Of a DNA stretch of 64,000 bases, positions 36,552 to 50,276 are shown one piece after another. Numbering within the stretch: the stretch's first letter is position 1; the number at the start of each line of letters is the position of its first letter. The position numbers and the translations under genes were made by a program. The notes beneath the pieces were generated by a model that worked only from the letters and a program-made list of their open reading frames with translations, did not search any database and had not been told where the DNA came from. The stretch is from an uncultured Fidelibacterota bacterium (GTDB lineage Bacteria > Fidelibacterota > Marinisomatia > Marinisomatales > TCS55). The stretch is from the NCBI GenBank assembly GCA_913049685.1, contig CAJWZD010000005.1:1-64000 (forward strand), read 5' to 3'.

Positions 36552-37916
36552 ATGTTTAACGAAAATATTTACATAAGCAGAAGAAAAATACTTAGTAATC
36601 AAATAAATGAAGGCATGATTTTATTACCTGGGAATATGCCAGTTCCAATGAACTATCCATCTAACACGCTAAGATTTCGTCAGGATAGTAACTTTCTTTA
36701 TTACTGCGGCTTAGATTATCCAAATCTAACTACTGTCATTGATGCAACTAATGGTGAAACAACCCTATTTGGAGATGATCTTGAAGTTGATGATATAGTT
36801 TGGGAAGGCGAGAGAGTTACAGTGAAAAAAATGGCTGAATCAGCTGGAATTGATCATGTTGAAAAAAATTCTTTGTTACCAAAATTCTTGTCTAATACAA
36901 GTAAAGTCCACACCCTTCCAGCGTATCGTGCTGATCAAAAGTCTTTTTTGAGATCTATCCTAGATTCTCAAAATTTTTCCTCATCAAAAGAGTTGATTGT
37001 AAACGTAATTAAACAGCGGTCAATTAAATCCAAAGAAGAAATTTATGAAATAGAACGTGCTCTAGAAGTTACTGCTGAAATGCATAAAATAGCCATGAAG
37101 CACACTCGCGATGGAGTAAAAGAGCAGGTTATTGTAGGTAAGATGGAGGGGTATGCCTTAGAAAGAGGACACGGAATGGCTTATCCGGCAATCTTTACGA
37201 TTCATGGAGAGATTTTACATAACAATGCCTATGGTAACAAAATGAAGTCAGGGCAGTTAGCCCTTAACGATTCTGGCTCAGAATCTCCCCTTCATTATGC
37301 AAGCGACATTACAAGAACTTTTCCAGTGAGCGGCTCTTTTTCAGATACCCAAAAACAAGTATATAGTTTAGTTTTTGAAATGCAAGAGGTTGCATTAGCG
37401 TATTGTAAACCAGGTATTTCATATAAAGAAGCGCACCTTGCCTCTGCAAAGAAAGCGGTTGATGGATTGGTTAATATGGGTTTAATGCGTGGCAGTTCAG
37501 ACGATGCGGTCTCTGAAGGAGCTCATGCGCTTTTCTTTCCCCATGGACTAGGACATATGCTGGGTCTTGACGTACACGATATGGAGGGACTTGGCGAAGA
37601 CCTTGTTGGGTACGATGATGACTCAAACAGAAGTAATCAATTTGGGTTGGCGTATTTGAGACTATCAAAGGACCTAGAACCTGGATTTGTTCTAACTGTT
37701 GAACCTGGCATTTATTTTATTCCACATCTTATAGAGAAATGGAAAAACGATAAAAAACATTCAAGTTTCATTAATTATGATGCTTTAAGTCAGTTTAAGA
37801 ATTTTGGTGGTATTAGAATTGAGGATAATATACTTATTACAGATGATGGCTACAGAATGCTTGGTCCTGATATACCCAAAACGGTTGACGACATAGAGTT
37901 ATTAATGCGTTCATAA
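36552..37916 (+). CDS. Xaa-Pro aminopeptidase (aminopeptidase P, M24B)
   Basis: A metallopeptidase of about 454 residues from the ATG at 36552; an in-frame TTG lies 6 bp upstream, and the GGAG at 36537-36540 could serve either. It removes an N-terminal residue preceding proline. The N-terminal AMP_N domain is followed by the pita-bread fold. The five metal ligands are visible: Asp in NDSG, Asp in SDITRTFP, His in PHGLGHMLG, Glu in TVEPGIYF and Glu in GGIRIEDN. No signal peptide, so cytoplasmic. It opens the long plus-strand catabolic operon with the hydroxylysine-kinase-like gene 20 bp downstream. Confidence 0.93.
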   Translation: MFNENIYISRRKILSNQINEGMILLPGNMPVPMNYPSNTLRFRQDSNFLYYCGLDYPNLTTVIDATNGETTLFGDDLEVDDIVWEGERVTVKKMAESAGIDHVEKNSLLPKFLSNTSKVHTLPAYRADQKSFLRSILDSQNFSSSKELIVNVIKQRSIKSKEEIYEIERALEVTAEMHKIAMKHTRDGVKEQVIVGKMEGYALERGHGMAYPAIFTIHGEILHNNAYGNKMKSGQLALNDSGSESPLHYASDITRTFPVSGSFSDTQKQVYSLVFEMQEVALAYCKPGISYKEAHLASAKKAVDGLVNMGLMRGSSDDAVSEGAHALFFPHGLGHMLGLDVHDMEGLGEDLVGYDDDSNRSNQFGLAYLRLSKDLEPGFVLTVEPGIYFIPHLIEKWKNDKKHSSFINYDALSQFKNFGGIRIEDNILITDDGYRMLGPDIPKTVDDIELLMRS

Positions 37917-37936
37917 AATAATCAACAACATTCGCC

Positions 37937-38933
37937 TTGTCAGACGTATTTAGAACACCACCACCAATAGTTAAAACCGAATTAGTTCAAGAATTTTTGT
38001 ACGATAATTATGACATTATTGCATCAATTGAAAAACTTTCAAGCGATAGAGATTTAAACCTTAAAGTTTGTGCTGATGATAAGAATTTTGTTATGAAAAT
38101 TGCAAATTCATCTGAAGATAAGAGCATTTTACAAATGCAAAATAATGCTCTAAGGCACATTTCTTTGCAAGATGAAAGCATTGAAGTGCCTATTCCAATT
38201 AAATCAAAACATAAAAAAGATATATCGATTATTAAATGTCATAACAGTAGAAATTATGTGCGATTATTAACATACATCGAGGGAGATTTTCTAAAAGATG
38301 TTAAACCAAACAGCAATATGTTATTTTCAGTTGGAGAATTTTTAGGAAATCTTGATAACGCTTTAATTGGCTTTAAGCACAGATCGTCTTCAAGAGAATT
38401 TATTTGGGATGCTGCTCAGGTTGACGTATTAATTCGCCAACTGGATCATAGCAAGGATGACAGATCACTAATTAAATACTTTATAGATATCTACAAAGAT
38501 AATGTATTAGATCATATCAATGAATTATCAAAAGGCATTATTCATAACGATGGCAATGATCACAATGTCATAATGGATCAAAATGGCAAAATAAAAAGTA
38601 TTATTGATTTTGGTGATATGGTTTTTTCTTTGCATGCATTAGAGCCTGCGGTATGTATGGCTTATATTGCAATGAACGAGGAAGCCCCTTTTGAGCTTAT
38701 AGCTTCGCTACTAAAAGGATATTCTTTAACAAAAGCCCTTTCTGAAAAGGATTTAGAGTCAGTTGTATATTTAATGTGCTTAAGAATGTGTGTAACAATT
38801 AATATGTCAGTCTACCGCAGAAAACTTTTTCCAGAAAATGACTATATTTCTATCTCTGAAGACAGCGCTAGAAATTTTCTTAATCTTATGCGGGATGATG
38901 ATACTATTAAATGGTCAAAAAATCTTTGTGAGT

Positions 38934-38947
<14 letters not shown>
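37937..38947 (+). CDS. Hydroxylysine/ethanolamine-kinase-like aminoglycoside phosphotransferase-fold protein
   Basis: A 336-residue APH-fold kinase from a TTG start; no nearby ATG gives the full N-terminus. The catalytic loop is HNDGNDHN (HxDxxxxN type) and the metal-binding segment is IIDFGDM, both near residues 203-230. Its stop overlaps the next gene, a phospho-lyase of the AGXT2L (PHYKPL/ETNPPL) type. Kinase plus phospho-lyase pairs of this kind degrade 5-hydroxy-L-lysine (HYKK then PHYKPL) or ethanolamine phosphate. An antibiotic-resistance role is unlikely given this partner. Which amine is the substrate cannot be decided from sequence. Confidence 0.84.
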
Positions 38948-43371
<4,424 letters not shown>

Positions 43372-43397
43372 TTGAAACCAATAGTAAGGAATAACCA

Positions 43398-45026
43398 ATG
43401 AATACAATTTCAATTGTAACATTTGTATTTGCAACACTATCTGTAGCTCTTTTTACCTATAGAATTGTTCAAAAAATGAAAAAATCCGATAGTGCCACAG
43501 AGGAATATTTTACAGGTGGACGTGCACTGTCATGGCCGGTTGTAGCGGGGTCATTGCTTTTAACCAACCTGTCAACGGAACAGTTAGTTGGTTTAAATGG
43601 CGATGTTTTTGGAGACAAGGCTCTTGTCGGTTTGGCATGGGAGGCTTTAGCTGCATTTGCAATGATAGCTACTGCGCTAATTTTTTTGCCCAGATATTTA
43701 GCGAGCGGCTTCACAACCACACCTGCCTTTTTAGAAAAACGATTCGATAAAACAACAAGATCAATGGTTTCAGGCTTGTTTCTCTTTGGCTATGTGACGG
43801 TTTTATTACCCGTTGTCTTATATACTGGCTCTCTTGCCCTTGAAAGGATGTTTAATTTGAATATTCCATTGTGGCTCATTATTTTACTGATTGGCAGCCT
43901 AGGGAGTGCTTATGCAATATTTGGAGGATTAAAGTCAGTTGCAGTAAGCGATACAATTAATGGCGTTGGTTTGCTAGTAGGAGGTTTAGCCATACCATTT
44001 CTTGGGCTGTCTGCTTTAGGTGAAGGTTCATTCTTGAGCGGTGTTTCAACGCTTTTAAATGATAAACCCGAATACCTTAGGGTTTTAACTCGAACTAATC
44101 TTGAGGGAAATGTAGTTTCAGTTCCTTGGCCAACACTATTTACTGGAATGATGTTTATTCAAATTTTTTATTGGTCAACAAACCAAGTTATTGTTCAACG
44201 CGCAATGGCAGCTAAAAGTTTAGCTGAGGGTCAAAAAGGAGTTCTTTTTGCCTCTGGGATGAAGCTTGTAGGGCCTTTGATGTTATGTCTTCCAGGAATT
44301 ATAGCTTTACATATGAATGAATTGCCCATTGGCAGGCAAGATCAAGTTTATGGAGCACTTGTGAGATATGTATTGCCAGATTGGTCTTTAGGTTTATTTG
44401 CAGCAGTATTGATGGGTTCTATTTTAAGCTCTTTTAACTCAGCTTTAAATAGCGCATCAACCTTATTTTCACTGCAATTTTATAAAGGATATATAAATAA
44501 AAATGCTTCCGGTGAACAAATTGTCAAAATTGGAAAGCAATTTGGAATATTTCTTGCAATAGCATCAATAATTATCGCCCCTTTGCTTGCCCAAACTCAG
44601 TCGATTTTTCAATATTTGCAAAAGGTGAATGGATTATATAGTGTTCCTATCATTGGTATCTTTTTATTAGGAATAACTACAAAACACGTTCCTGCCGTTG
44701 CAGCAAAAATCGGTATGGTAGTCGGTATGGCGATCTATGCTTTCTTTTCGTTCGAGAATTTACACAATGTACCTGAATTTTTTGCAGATGCATCAGGAGA
44801 TCTTCATTGGCTTCATGGCTATTTCATAAGTTTTATTTCGGCAGTTTTTGTAATGCTAGCCATAGGAAGATATAAGCCTAAAACAGCTGAGGAGATAGCG
44901 ATAAGCGACCAAAGAGATCCAGCTCCGGTTGATATGACCCCGTGGTCTGAATCAAAGAAAGTTTCTCTAGGTATAATGGGAGCTACATTTGCAATTTATC
45001 TTCTATTAAGCTTGGTAGCTCAATAA
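43398..45026 (+). CDS. SSS-family sodium:sugar symporter, solute carrier 5-like (first of two)
   Basis: A 542-residue, about 14-helix transporter. The segments TGGRALSWPVVAGSLLLTN, LSTEQLVGLNGD, and GSILSSFNSALNSASTLF are typical of the SGLT/YidK-like branch. It starts 26 bp after the beta-galactosidase with AAGGAATAACC leading into ATG. Galactose or another hexose released by the adjacent enzyme is a natural guess. Five of its neighbours are catabolic enzymes for sugars or hydroxylated amino acids. Confidence 0.93.
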   Translation: MNTISIVTFVFATLSVALFTYRIVQKMKKSDSATEEYFTGGRALSWPVVAGSLLLTNLSTEQLVGLNGDVFGDKALVGLAWEALAAFAMIATALIFLPRYLASGFTTTPAFLEKRFDKTTRSMVSGLFLFGYVTVLLPVVLYTGSLALERMFNLNIPLWLIILLIGSLGSAYAIFGGLKSVAVSDTINGVGLLVGGLAIPFLGLSALGEGSFLSGVSTLLNDKPEYLRVLTRTNLEGNVVSVPWPTLFTGMMFIQIFYWSTNQVIVQRAMAAKSLAEGQKGVLFASGMKLVGPLMLCLPGIIALHMNELPIGRQDQVYGALVRYVLPDWSLGLFAAVLMGSILSSFNSALNSASTLFSLQFYKGYINKNASGEQIVKIGKQFGIFLAIASIIIAPLLAQTQSIFQYLQKVNGLYSVPIIGIFLLGITTKHVPAVAAKIGMVVGMAIYAFFSFENLHNVPEFFADASGDLHWLHGYFISFISAVFVMLAIGRYKPKTAEEIAISDQRDPAPVDMTPWSESKKVSLGIMGATFAIYLLLSLVAQ

Positions 45027-45036
45027 ATGATTAATA

Positions 45037-46080
45037 TTGATTGAAATAAAAAAAATAGAGGATTTTAACCCTCCATCAGATTGGATGGAGATTCAAACAA
45101 TTGAAGCGCACACTGGTGGCGAACCTCTTCGAGTTATTTTGTCTGGCTATCCTGACCTCAGCGGATCATCAATTTTAACAATGCGCAAAGAGCTTTTATT
45201 GGAACATGATTACCTTAGAAAGGTTTTAATGTGGGAACCACGAGGTCACTCTGATATGTACGGTGCATTGTTAGTAAAACCCGAGCTGCCAACATCCGAT
45301 ATTGGGGTTATTTTCATGCACAATAACGGCTACTCAACTGGATGTGGTCATGCCATAATTGCGTTAACAAAAATATTTATTGAAACCATGGCAGTGCCAA
45401 TTACTACGCCGCTCACAAAAATTGAAATAGAGACTCCTTCAGGCAATGTTACTTCTTTTGCAAGGATTGATAATGGTAATTCTGCTGAAATTTACTTTGA
45501 AAATGTGCCCTCTTTTGCTCAAGAGTTAGATGCTACGGTAGATCTGCAAGGTTTTGGTAAAATTAAGTACGACCTGGCATTTGGTGGAGCATTTTACGCT
45601 ATTATAAATATTAAAGAGGTCGGTCTTGAGCTGAAGCAAGGATGCTTAGATAAAATCACTCAGCTTGGAAAACAAATAAAAACAGCGATCTCAAGAGAGG
45701 TTGATTGCACACATCCTCTTGAGCCAGAGATGAATAGCCTTTATGGTGTAATTTTTGTTGATGATTCTGACATTACCAAATGTCATAGTAAAAATATTTG
45801 TATATTTGCTGATGGAGAATTAGATAGAAGTCCAACAGGTACAGGTGTGAGTGCTAGGGCTGCTGTAGAGAGAGCTCGTGGTAGATTAAAAGAAGAAGAA
45901 AAAATTTATATTGAAAGTATAACTGGAGCAATTTTTTCAGTATCAATAAAAAAGACCTTATACCTTGGAGATTTTGAAGCTATTATTCCTCAAGTTGGTG
46001 GAGATGCTTTTATAACCGGCAAAAACACTTTTTGGATTGACCCAGGTGACTCCTTAAAAGATGGATTTCTTCTGAAATAA
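45037..46080 (+). CDS. Trans-3-hydroxy-L-proline dehydratase (proline racemase family)
   Basis: A 347-residue member of the proline racemase fold, started at TTG; an ATG at 45085 is a shorter alternative that begins at the conserved MEIQTIEAHTGG. The first catalytic residue is Cys103 (STGCGH). The second, Cys in racemases and 4-hydroxyproline epimerases, is Thr267 here (DRSPTGTG). A Cys/Thr pair is the hallmark of trans-3-hydroxy-L-proline dehydratases such as the human enzyme, which produce delta1-pyrroline-2-carboxylate. Trans-3-hydroxyproline is chiefly a component of collagens. The pyrroline-2-carboxylate reductase that would follow is not in the window. Confidence 0.9.
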   Translation: MIEIKKIEDFNPPSDWMEIQTIEAHTGGEPLRVILSGYPDLSGSSILTMRKELLLEHDYLRKVLMWEPRGHSDMYGALLVKPELPTSDIGVIFMHNNGYSTGCGHAIIALTKIFIETMAVPITTPLTKIEIETPSGNVTSFARIDNGNSAEIYFENVPSFAQELDATVDLQGFGKIKYDLAFGGAFYAIINIKEVGLELKQGCLDKITQLGKQIKTAISREVDCTHPLEPEMNSLYGVIFVDDSDITKCHSKNICIFADGELDRSPTGTGVSARAAVERARGRLKEEEKIYIESITGAIFSVSIKKTLYLGDFEAIIPQVGGDAFITGKNTFWIDPGDSLKDGFLLK

Positions 46081-46096
46081 TTTAAAGGCAGATATA

Positions 46097-47449
46097 ATGA
46101 TAAGACGCAAATTTTTAAAATCAACAGCCCTAATTGGCATTGCGAGCGCTGTTTATCCAAAAAAACTTTTTAGCGCAAATGAAAGATTGCAAATCGGGGT
46201 TATTGGCACTGGTTTGAGAGGACAGTGGAACACCAAGCTATTGTTAGACAGACCCGATGTTGATATTCCTGCAATATGCGATATTGATCAGCGTATGATA
46301 GAAATGGTTCTTAAGTTATTCTCAAAAGCTGGAAGACCAAAACCTAAGGTTTATGATAATGGACCTGAGGATTATAAAAATATGATAACTAAAGAATCCT
46401 TGGATGCCGTTAATATTGCAACTCCTTGGGAATTGCATCACCCGATGTCGATAATGGCAATGAATAATAATATGCATGTTGGAGTAGAAGTTCCTGCAGC
46501 TTTGACTGTTGATGACTGTTGGGACCTGGTAGATACATCAGAAAAAACCAAAAAATTATGCATGATAATGGAAAATGTAAATTACAGAAGAGATATCATG
46601 GCAATTCTAAATATGGTTCGGCAGGGGATTTTTGGGGAACTTATTCATTGTCAAGGTGGGTATCAGCATGATTTGCGCCATGTTAAATTTAACGACGGTA
46701 ATGGACCTTCCGGAGGTGGAGTAGAATTTGGAGAAAAAGCATTCTCTGAGGCGCGTTGGAGAACCCAGCACTCAGTAGATAAAAATGCTGATTTATACCC
46801 TACTCATGGATTGGGACCAATAAGCCCAATGCTTGAAATCAACAGGGGAAATAGGATGGCTTATCTTACGTCTACCGCAAGTCAAAGCAGAGGCCTAAAT
46901 AAATATATTGTTGATAATAGCACAAAAGACCACCCTAATGCTGATGTAAAGTTCAAGCTGGGGGATGTAGTAACTACACTTATTAAATGTGCTAATGGTC
47001 AAACAATTGTATTAAGTCATGATACTAATTCTCCACGACCTTACAGTCTAAACTTTAGAGTTCAGGGAACAAAAGGTTTGTGGATGAAAGATTCAAAATC
47101 CATTTATATTGAAGATAGAAGCCCAAAATCACATAAATGGGAAGACGATGAAAAGTATCTTAGAGAATATGACCACCCTCTTTGGAAAAGGTTTTCTGAA
47201 GCAAAGTCAACACTCAGCCAAAGCGGTCACGGTGGTATGGATTTTTTTATAATACGCGCTTTTGTAGAGTCAATAAAAAATAACCAAAACCCCGTTATCG
47301 ATGTTTATGATGCTGTAAGCATGAGTTGTATTGTTCCGCTTTCAGAAATGTCAATTAAGCAAAATAGCTCACCAATAAAGATACCTGATTTTACAAGAGG
47401 TAGATGGAAAACCAATAAGCCCATTTTTGGTCTAAATGATAAATACTAG
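46097..47449 (+). CDS. GH109 alpha-N-acetylgalactosaminidase-like (Gfo/Idh/MocA fold), exported
   Basis: A 450-residue NAD-dependent glycosidase-like protein with a twin-arginine-like signal (RRKFLK...). The Rossmann loop GVIGTGLRGQ (about 33-42) binds NAD. The GVEVPAALTVDDCWDLVD, EN.NYRRD.MA.LNMVRQG and GELIH segments, and particularly YPTHGLGP (Tyr and His about 234 and 237), match GH109 from memory. GH109 enzymes remove terminal alpha-GalNAc by a redox mechanism with bound NAD. TAT export of a protein with a cofactor makes sense. Myo-inositol dehydrogenase and related oxidoreductases are less likely. Confidence 0.86.
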   Translation: MIRRKFLKSTALIGIASAVYPKKLFSANERLQIGVIGTGLRGQWNTKLLLDRPDVDIPAICDIDQRMIEMVLKLFSKAGRPKPKVYDNGPEDYKNMITKESLDAVNIATPWELHHPMSIMAMNNNMHVGVEVPAALTVDDCWDLVDTSEKTKKLCMIMENVNYRRDIMAILNMVRQGIFGELIHCQGGYQHDLRHVKFNDGNGPSGGGVEFGEKAFSEARWRTQHSVDKNADLYPTHGLGPISPMLEINRGNRMAYLTSTASQSRGLNKYIVDNSTKDHPNADVKFKLGDVVTTLIKCANGQTIVLSHDTNSPRPYSLNFRVQGTKGLWMKDSKSIYIEDRSPKSHKWEDDEKYLREYDHPLWKRFSEAKSTLSQSGHGGMDFFIIRAFVESIKNNQNPVIDVYDAVSMSCIVPLSEMSIKQNSSPIKIPDFTRGRWKTNKPIFGLNDKY

Positions 47450-49204
47450 ATGATTATTGAAACAATTGATTGGCTAATTATTGCAATCTATTTTTTAGTT
47501 GCATTAGCGATCGGTATTTGGTCTTCAAAAAAAGCTGGAAGCGATACTCAGTCTTTTTTTTTAGCTGGAAGAAATATGCCATGGTGGCTTCTGGGAATAT
47601 CGATGGTCGCAACTACTTTTTCTACAGATACTCCTAACTTAGTAACAGATCTTGTTAGGCAGAAAGGCGTTTCAGGAAATTGGGCCTGGTGGGCATTTTT
47701 ATTAACAGGCATGCTAACAGTATTTATTTATGCTAAACTTTGGAGACGTTCAAATGTATTGACTGATATCGAATTTTATGAGCTGAGGTATAGCGGTAAG
47801 CCAGCAGCCTTTTTAAGAGGATTTAGAGCCTTATACCTTGGTTTAATATTCAATGTTCTTGTCATGGGCACTGTTAGTCTAGCAGCTATAAAATTCGGCG
47901 AAATACTCCTTGGCTGGGAAGGCTGGTTCACCCTGCTAATTGCATGCACTGTAACTATAGTCTATTCGGTTCTGGGTGGTCTCAGAGCAGTCATCATTAC
48001 AGATTTTATTCAATTTATCTTGGCAATGTCAGGATCTGTGTTTGCCATGTTTTACATTTTAAATTTGCCTGAAATCGGAGGTATTAAAAATTTAGTTCTT
48101 CATGAGAATGTAAGAGGCAATTTGTCTTTATTCCCAGATTTCTCTGATCCGAATTCTTGGGTACCTGTTATATTTGTTCCTTTTGCTGTTCAATGGTGGG
48201 CAAGTTATTACCCTGGTGCTGAACCAGGTGGAGGGGGATATATAGCTCAACGCATGTTTTCTGCTAAAGATGAAAATCATGCAATTGGGGCAACACTTCT
48301 TTTTAATGTTTGTCATTATGCATTACGTCCATGGCCATGGATAATAATCGCTTTATCTTCATTAATTATTTTTCCGGACTTACAGGATATTCAGTCTGCT
48401 TTCCCAGATCTCCCAGAAAGTAAACTTGGACATGATGTTGCCTATCCTGCTATGCTAACTTTACTTCCTCCAGGTTTACTTGGCTTGGTGGCTGCTTCAT
48501 TAATCGCTGCATTTATGAGTACAATGAGCACTCAGCTCAACCTTGGAGCAAGCTATTTGGTAAATGATTTCTATAAACGCTTTATAAATAGATCAGCAAA
48601 CGAGCAACAGCAAGTTGCAGCTGGCAGACTATTTACTATTTTATCTGTTTGTTTGGGAGCGGGTTTAGGATTAACGCTTACCAATGCATCTCAAGCATTT
48701 GAATTGCTTCTAATGATCGGAGCAGGTACAGGTTTAATATATATATTAAGATGGTTTTGGTGGCGAATAAATGCATTTACTGAAATTATTGCTATGATAT
48801 CCTCATTAATAATTGCTTATTATTTTAACTTTTTAAATGACAGCTATGCGGTTTGGATTGAGATAGTTATTGGTGCAGTGCTGACTACAATAACTTGGAT
48901 TATAGCTACCTTCATTACACCTCCCGAAGATGAAAAAACCTTAATGCGCTTTGTAGATATTGTAAATCCAGGTGGTCCGGGGTGGAAGAAATTTGAGCAA
49001 AAAAAGATAATAAAAGGATGGTCAGTTCCAAAAGGAATTCTTTCCATGCTGCTCGGAAGTATTGCCGTCTATGGTGTTTTGCTAGGCACTGGGAGTTTTA
49101 TCTACGGGAATTATTTAATTGCAATCTCTCTTATGAGCATATCTCTTGTTTGTGTTTATTTTTTATTAAAAGTTTGGTTTCAGAACGCATTGAAAGCAGG
49201 GTAG
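47450..49204 (+). CDS. SSS-family sodium:solute symporter (second in operon)
   Basis: A 584-residue transporter with about 13 to 15 helices. AGRNMPWWLLGISMVATTFSTDTPNLVTD marks helices 1 and 2 (start about residue 38), and VYSVLGGLRAVIITDF and AAFMSTMSTQLNLGASYLVNDFYKR mark the mid-protein and helix 8 motifs. The ATG immediately follows the stop of the GH109 gene and ends 0 bp before the GHMP kinase gene. By context it could import GalNAc, galactose or a related N-acetyl sugar released by the upstream enzymes. Confidence 0.92.
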   Translation: MIIETIDWLIIAIYFLVALAIGIWSSKKAGSDTQSFFLAGRNMPWWLLGISMVATTFSTDTPNLVTDLVRQKGVSGNWAWWAFLLTGMLTVFIYAKLWRRSNVLTDIEFYELRYSGKPAAFLRGFRALYLGLIFNVLVMGTVSLAAIKFGEILLGWEGWFTLLIACTVTIVYSVLGGLRAVIITDFIQFILAMSGSVFAMFYILNLPEIGGIKNLVLHENVRGNLSLFPDFSDPNSWVPVIFVPFAVQWWASYYPGAEPGGGGYIAQRMFSAKDENHAIGATLLFNVCHYALRPWPWIIIALSSLIIFPDLQDIQSAFPDLPESKLGHDVAYPAMLTLLPPGLLGLVAASLIAAFMSTMSTQLNLGASYLVNDFYKRFINRSANEQQQVAAGRLFTILSVCLGAGLGLTLTNASQAFELLLMIGAGTGLIYILRWFWWRINAFTEIIAMISSLIIAYYFNFLNDSYAVWIEIVIGAVLTTITWIIATFITPPEDEKTLMRFVDIVNPGGPGWKKFEQKKIIKGWSVPKGILSMLLGSIAVYGVLLGTGSFIYGNYLIAISLMSISLVCVYFLLKVWFQNALKAG

Positions 49205-50251
49205 ATGAAAATAACTACCCCGGGAAGAATTTGTCTTTTTGGTGAACATCAGGACTATTTAGGCTTACCAGTCATTGCGCTGGCTATCTCATTACGCTCA
49301 ACAATTAAAGCGGTAAAAAGAAATGATAGAAAAATAATTATCAATATGCCAGACCTGGATGAGGTTGAAGAATTTTTTCTTGATGACTTGAACTATACAA
49401 AAGATCGTGACTATTTCAAAAGCGCAATAAGAGTTTGCCAAAAGGAAGGATTGAGGTATACGAATGGTTTTCATTCCACAATTCAAAGCAATATTCCGAT
49501 TCAAGCTGGAGCCAGTAGTTCGTCTTCAATTATTGTTGGTTGGATTAAATTAATTTCTAGCTTAGCGGATAATCCCCCAAGCTGGGACAATCAAACTATT
49601 GGTAGGCTTGCTTACGAAGCAGAGGTTCTTGAGTTTGATGAGCCAGGAGGCATGATGGACCAATTCTCTACAGCGTTAGGGGGTTGTATCTATTTATCGC
49701 AAAAACCCTTTCAAATTAAAAAAATTACTCCAGATATCGGTGCATTTGTATTGGGAAATTCCAACGAATCAAAAGATACTTTAAGTATTCTCAGGCGCTG
49801 CAAGGAAGATAGGTTGTTAATGATGAAGAAATTAAATAATCAATATCCAGAACTAGATTTTAGTAATTGTGAAATGGACCATGGAAAATCAATTTTAAAT
49901 ACCAAAGAACAAGTTTTGCTTAAAGCCACAATTAAAAATAGGCAAATTTTAGAGCATGCCAAGAAAGAGCTATTTAAAGATGAATTAAACCATATTAAAA
50001 TAGGTCAATTGCTATCTGACCACCATACGATATTGCGAGATTCATTGAGAGTTAGTACAGATAAAATAGATAAAATGATTAAAGCTAGCTTAGACGCTGG
50101 AGCGTTGGGCGCCAAAATAAATGGTTCGGGTGGAGGTGGATGTATGTTTGCATATGCACCTGACAATCCCACGAACATAGTAAATGCCATAAATAAATCA
50201 GGAGGGAGCGCAGTAATTATCCATGGTGAAGATGGCGTTAGAATAGATTAA
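49205..50251 (+). CDS. GHMP-family sugar kinase (galactokinase-like)
   Basis: A 348-residue GHMP kinase. Motif 1 is GRICLFGEHQDY (residues about 7-18), motif 2 is QAGASSSSSIIVGW and motif 3 is INGSGGGGCMFAY. It resembles galactokinase but with a QDY instead of TDY variant of the sugar-binding loop. The next gene is a nucleotidyltransferase, so the pair would make sugar-1-phosphate then a nucleotide sugar, as in a Leloir-like route for galactose or N-acetylgalactosamine. The upstream GH109 and GH2 enzymes supply such sugars. Confidence 0.9.
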   Translation: MKITTPGRICLFGEHQDYLGLPVIALAISLRSTIKAVKRNDRKIIINMPDLDEVEEFFLDDLNYTKDRDYFKSAIRVCQKEGLRYTNGFHSTIQSNIPIQAGASSSSSIIVGWIKLISSLADNPPSWDNQTIGRLAYEAEVLEFDEPGGMMDQFSTALGGCIYLSQKPFQIKKITPDIGAFVLGNSNESKDTLSILRRCKEDRLLMMKKLNNQYPELDFSNCEMDHGKSILNTKEQVLLKATIKNRQILEHAKKELFKDELNHIKIGQLLSDHHTILRDSLRVSTDKIDKMIKASLDAGALGAKINGSGGGGCMFAYAPDNPTNIVNAINKSGGSAVIIHGEDGVRID

Positions 50252-50276
50252 TTTCTCTAACTAAACAAAGAAAAAT

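Noticed and set aside
45037-46080. Proline racemase or 4-hydroxyproline epimerase
   Set aside because: The second catalytic Cys is Thr, the pattern of trans-3-hydroxy-L-proline dehydratase.
46097-47449. Myo-inositol 2-dehydrogenase-type oxidoreductase
   Set aside because: The twin-arginine signal and the YPTHGLGP and GVEVPAALTVDDCWDLVD segments fit GH109 better.
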